Shown here: positions 62,873 to 64,000 of the stretch, in pieces
Position numbering within the stretch: position 1 is the first letter of the stretch
How the letters are laid out: each line of letters opens with the position of its first letter
Origin: Acanthaster planci
Lineage: Eukaryota; Echinodermata; Asteroidea; Valvatida; Acanthasteridae
DNA length: 64,000 nucleotides
Direction: 5' to 3'
Assembly (NCBI RefSeq): GCF_001949145.1
Contig: NW_019091370.1
Span: 513,441 to 577,440 of the forward strand
Notes under the pieces: model-generated
Databases searched by the model: none
The model's input: only the letters and a program-made list of their open reading frames with translations
Told to the model about the DNA's origin: nothing
Translations under genes and position numbers: made by a program

Positions 62873-63641
62873 CTGCACGGGTACATACCACATAGACATT
62901 ACATGATCAGCTACACGACAATCTCTTATGCCATGAATTTTCTTTTACCTCTCTTAAGTACTGACCAATGCTGATCTAAATGACAAGGTGAGGGCCATAT
63001 AACATTATCATCACCCCGATTGTACAAAGTACTAAAAAACTTGGTTAAAAAACATCCGTGTACATGTATATCCAAGAAGTTGAAAAGTACCCTTGAGGTA
63101 TCTCTCCCTTTGTTTTTTCAACACACTTCCCAGATATTTGCTTGAATATCCATACAACGGCACAGGTTTACAACTTAATCTAGGCATTCAATTTACGTGT
63201 ATGTTGAAAAGCTATAAAGGTCAGGGCCAATCCCAACTCCATGAATTCTGAAGCCAAACAAGGGGTGACACGCTGTTCTGCTGGCAGCAATGTATGTGCA
63301 GGTCTCCTCACTAGCTGGCTTCATGCATGTACATGTGTGTATGGATAGCGAAACTAAGACAGCAGACTGAATTTTCTGGGGCATGTCAGGTCAACAGACC
63401 AGCAGCTTTATCCTGGTTCCCTATAAGCCCAGGAATATATAGGTCAGAAGTGAAAGATCAGACTCCGATGAAACTTGTCACATAACTACAAACTGCAGGT
63501 ACCTCAAAGAAATCACTATGTGAGGGAGTAAAACCACCAATAAGCTTACAGAACCACAAAAATATTCCAGTAAATAATAAAAGTTTCTTTTCTCAATTCC
63601 ACCTTGAATGTAAACAAATAAAACTTGTTCCTTCCCCTGAA

Positions 63642-63744
63642 TGCTGGTTATTTAAAGGGGAACAGCACACATTTTGCTGGTTATTTAAAGGGGAACAGCA
63701 CACATTTTGCTGGTTATTTAAAGGGGAACAGCACACATTTTGCT
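63642..63744 (+). repeat. Three-unit 34-bp tandem repeat
   Basis: Three practically identical units, TGCTGGTTATTTAAAGGGGA then ACAGCACACATTTT. The lack of differences suggests a recent expansion. The period is the same as in the HEATR3 minisatellite, but the sequences are unrelated. There are no spacers, so it is not a CRISPR array. Confidence 0.9.
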
Positions 63745-63874
63745 TAAAAAAGGGTAAACAAACAGAAAAAATCAAAACAGCATTTGTGATTGTTTGACAA
63801 TAAAGTTAGACATATCTTTAGTAGATGAAGAAAATGAGATTTTCTTTTGACTGCTATTATGCAGTATTGTAATT

Positions 63875-64000
63875 GAGACCATCACAAGACCAGACACAAG
63901 ACCAGACATAAGACCAGACACAAGACCAGACACAAGACCAGACACAAGACCAGACACAAGACCATGCACAAGACCAGACACAAGACCAAAACAAGACCAG
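63875..64000 (+). repeat. 12-bp minisatellite at the window edge
   Basis: About ten units of AGACCAGACACA with scattered changes (ATAAG, CATGCAC, CAAAAC), running off the right end of the window. On the minus strand the 12-bp period keeps a frame open (repeated SGLV), which explains an open frame there; it is not a gene. Confidence 0.9.

Larger units (their letters stand above)
61422..64000 (-). other. ATP2C1 intron running to the window edge
   Basis: No further ATP2C1 exon could be recognised; the expected upstream segment (TM5 to TM7) is absent, so the intron likely extends beyond 64000. It holds two hairpin-like repeats with CCCTAAC ends, a three-unit 34-bp tandem array and a 12-bp array at the edge. 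One ambiguous base occurs at 62183. Confidence 0.6.

Noticed and set aside
63772-63981. 69-residue minus-strand frame with repeated SGLV
   Set aside because: It is the translation of the 12-bp minisatellite; no homologue-like sequence around it.

Overview
This is a window of nuclear DNA from an animal. The genes are split by many GT-AG introns, there are long non-coding stretches, CpG-containing repeats and minisatellites, and a scaffold gap of N (32744-33100) plus a single N at 62183. The gene set (ESRP, HEATR3, SLC10A3/A5-like, ATP2C1), intron sizes and abundant GTACATGTAC-type words suggest an invertebrate deuterostome such as an echinoderm, hemichordate or cephalochordate. That placement is inference; the window alone does not fix the species.

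Layout, left to right. (1) 1765-25288, plus strand: a complete epithelial splicing regulatory protein gene, 14 coding exons, 709 residues deduced. Its intron 3 carries both hallmarks of a minor-spliceosome (U12-type) intron. Introns 10 and 13 hold candidate alternative exons, the latter just downstream of a cluster of TGGTGG-like words, the motif class bound by ESRP proteins. (2) 29795-31490, minus strand: a three-exon gene for a CPBP-family intramembrane protease whose core looks more like the prokaryotic Abi type than eukaryotic RCE1. (3) 31990-40077, plus strand: HEATR3, 18 coding exons, 674 residues deduced. It is head-to-head with the CPBP gene, 499 bp apart. Its first intron holds a 34-bp minisatellite that includes the assembly gap. 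(4) 43451-45142 and 51318-52862, plus strand: two intronless tandem paralogues of the SLC10A3/A5-like transporter family, with near-identical membrane cores and divergent ends. (5) 58257-61421 and beyond, minus strand: the last three coding exons of the secretory-pathway Ca2+/Mn2+ ATPase ATP2C1; the rest lies past the right edge or was not found.

The genes form no shared pathway, as expected for an animal chromosome: splicing regulation, membrane proteolysis, ribosomal protein import, solute transport and Golgi ion pumping. The non-coding DNA carries several short hairpin elements. Two copies of a ~58-bp palindromic element with CCCTAAC / GTTAGGG ends lie 29 kb apart in opposite orientation, a related ~70-bp pair lies in an ATP2C1 intron, and a ~90-bp element with GAGCTA/TAGCTC arms occurs twice near ESRP. 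I saw no recognisable transposase or reverse transcriptase, no convincing tRNA or rRNA gene and no CRISPR array.
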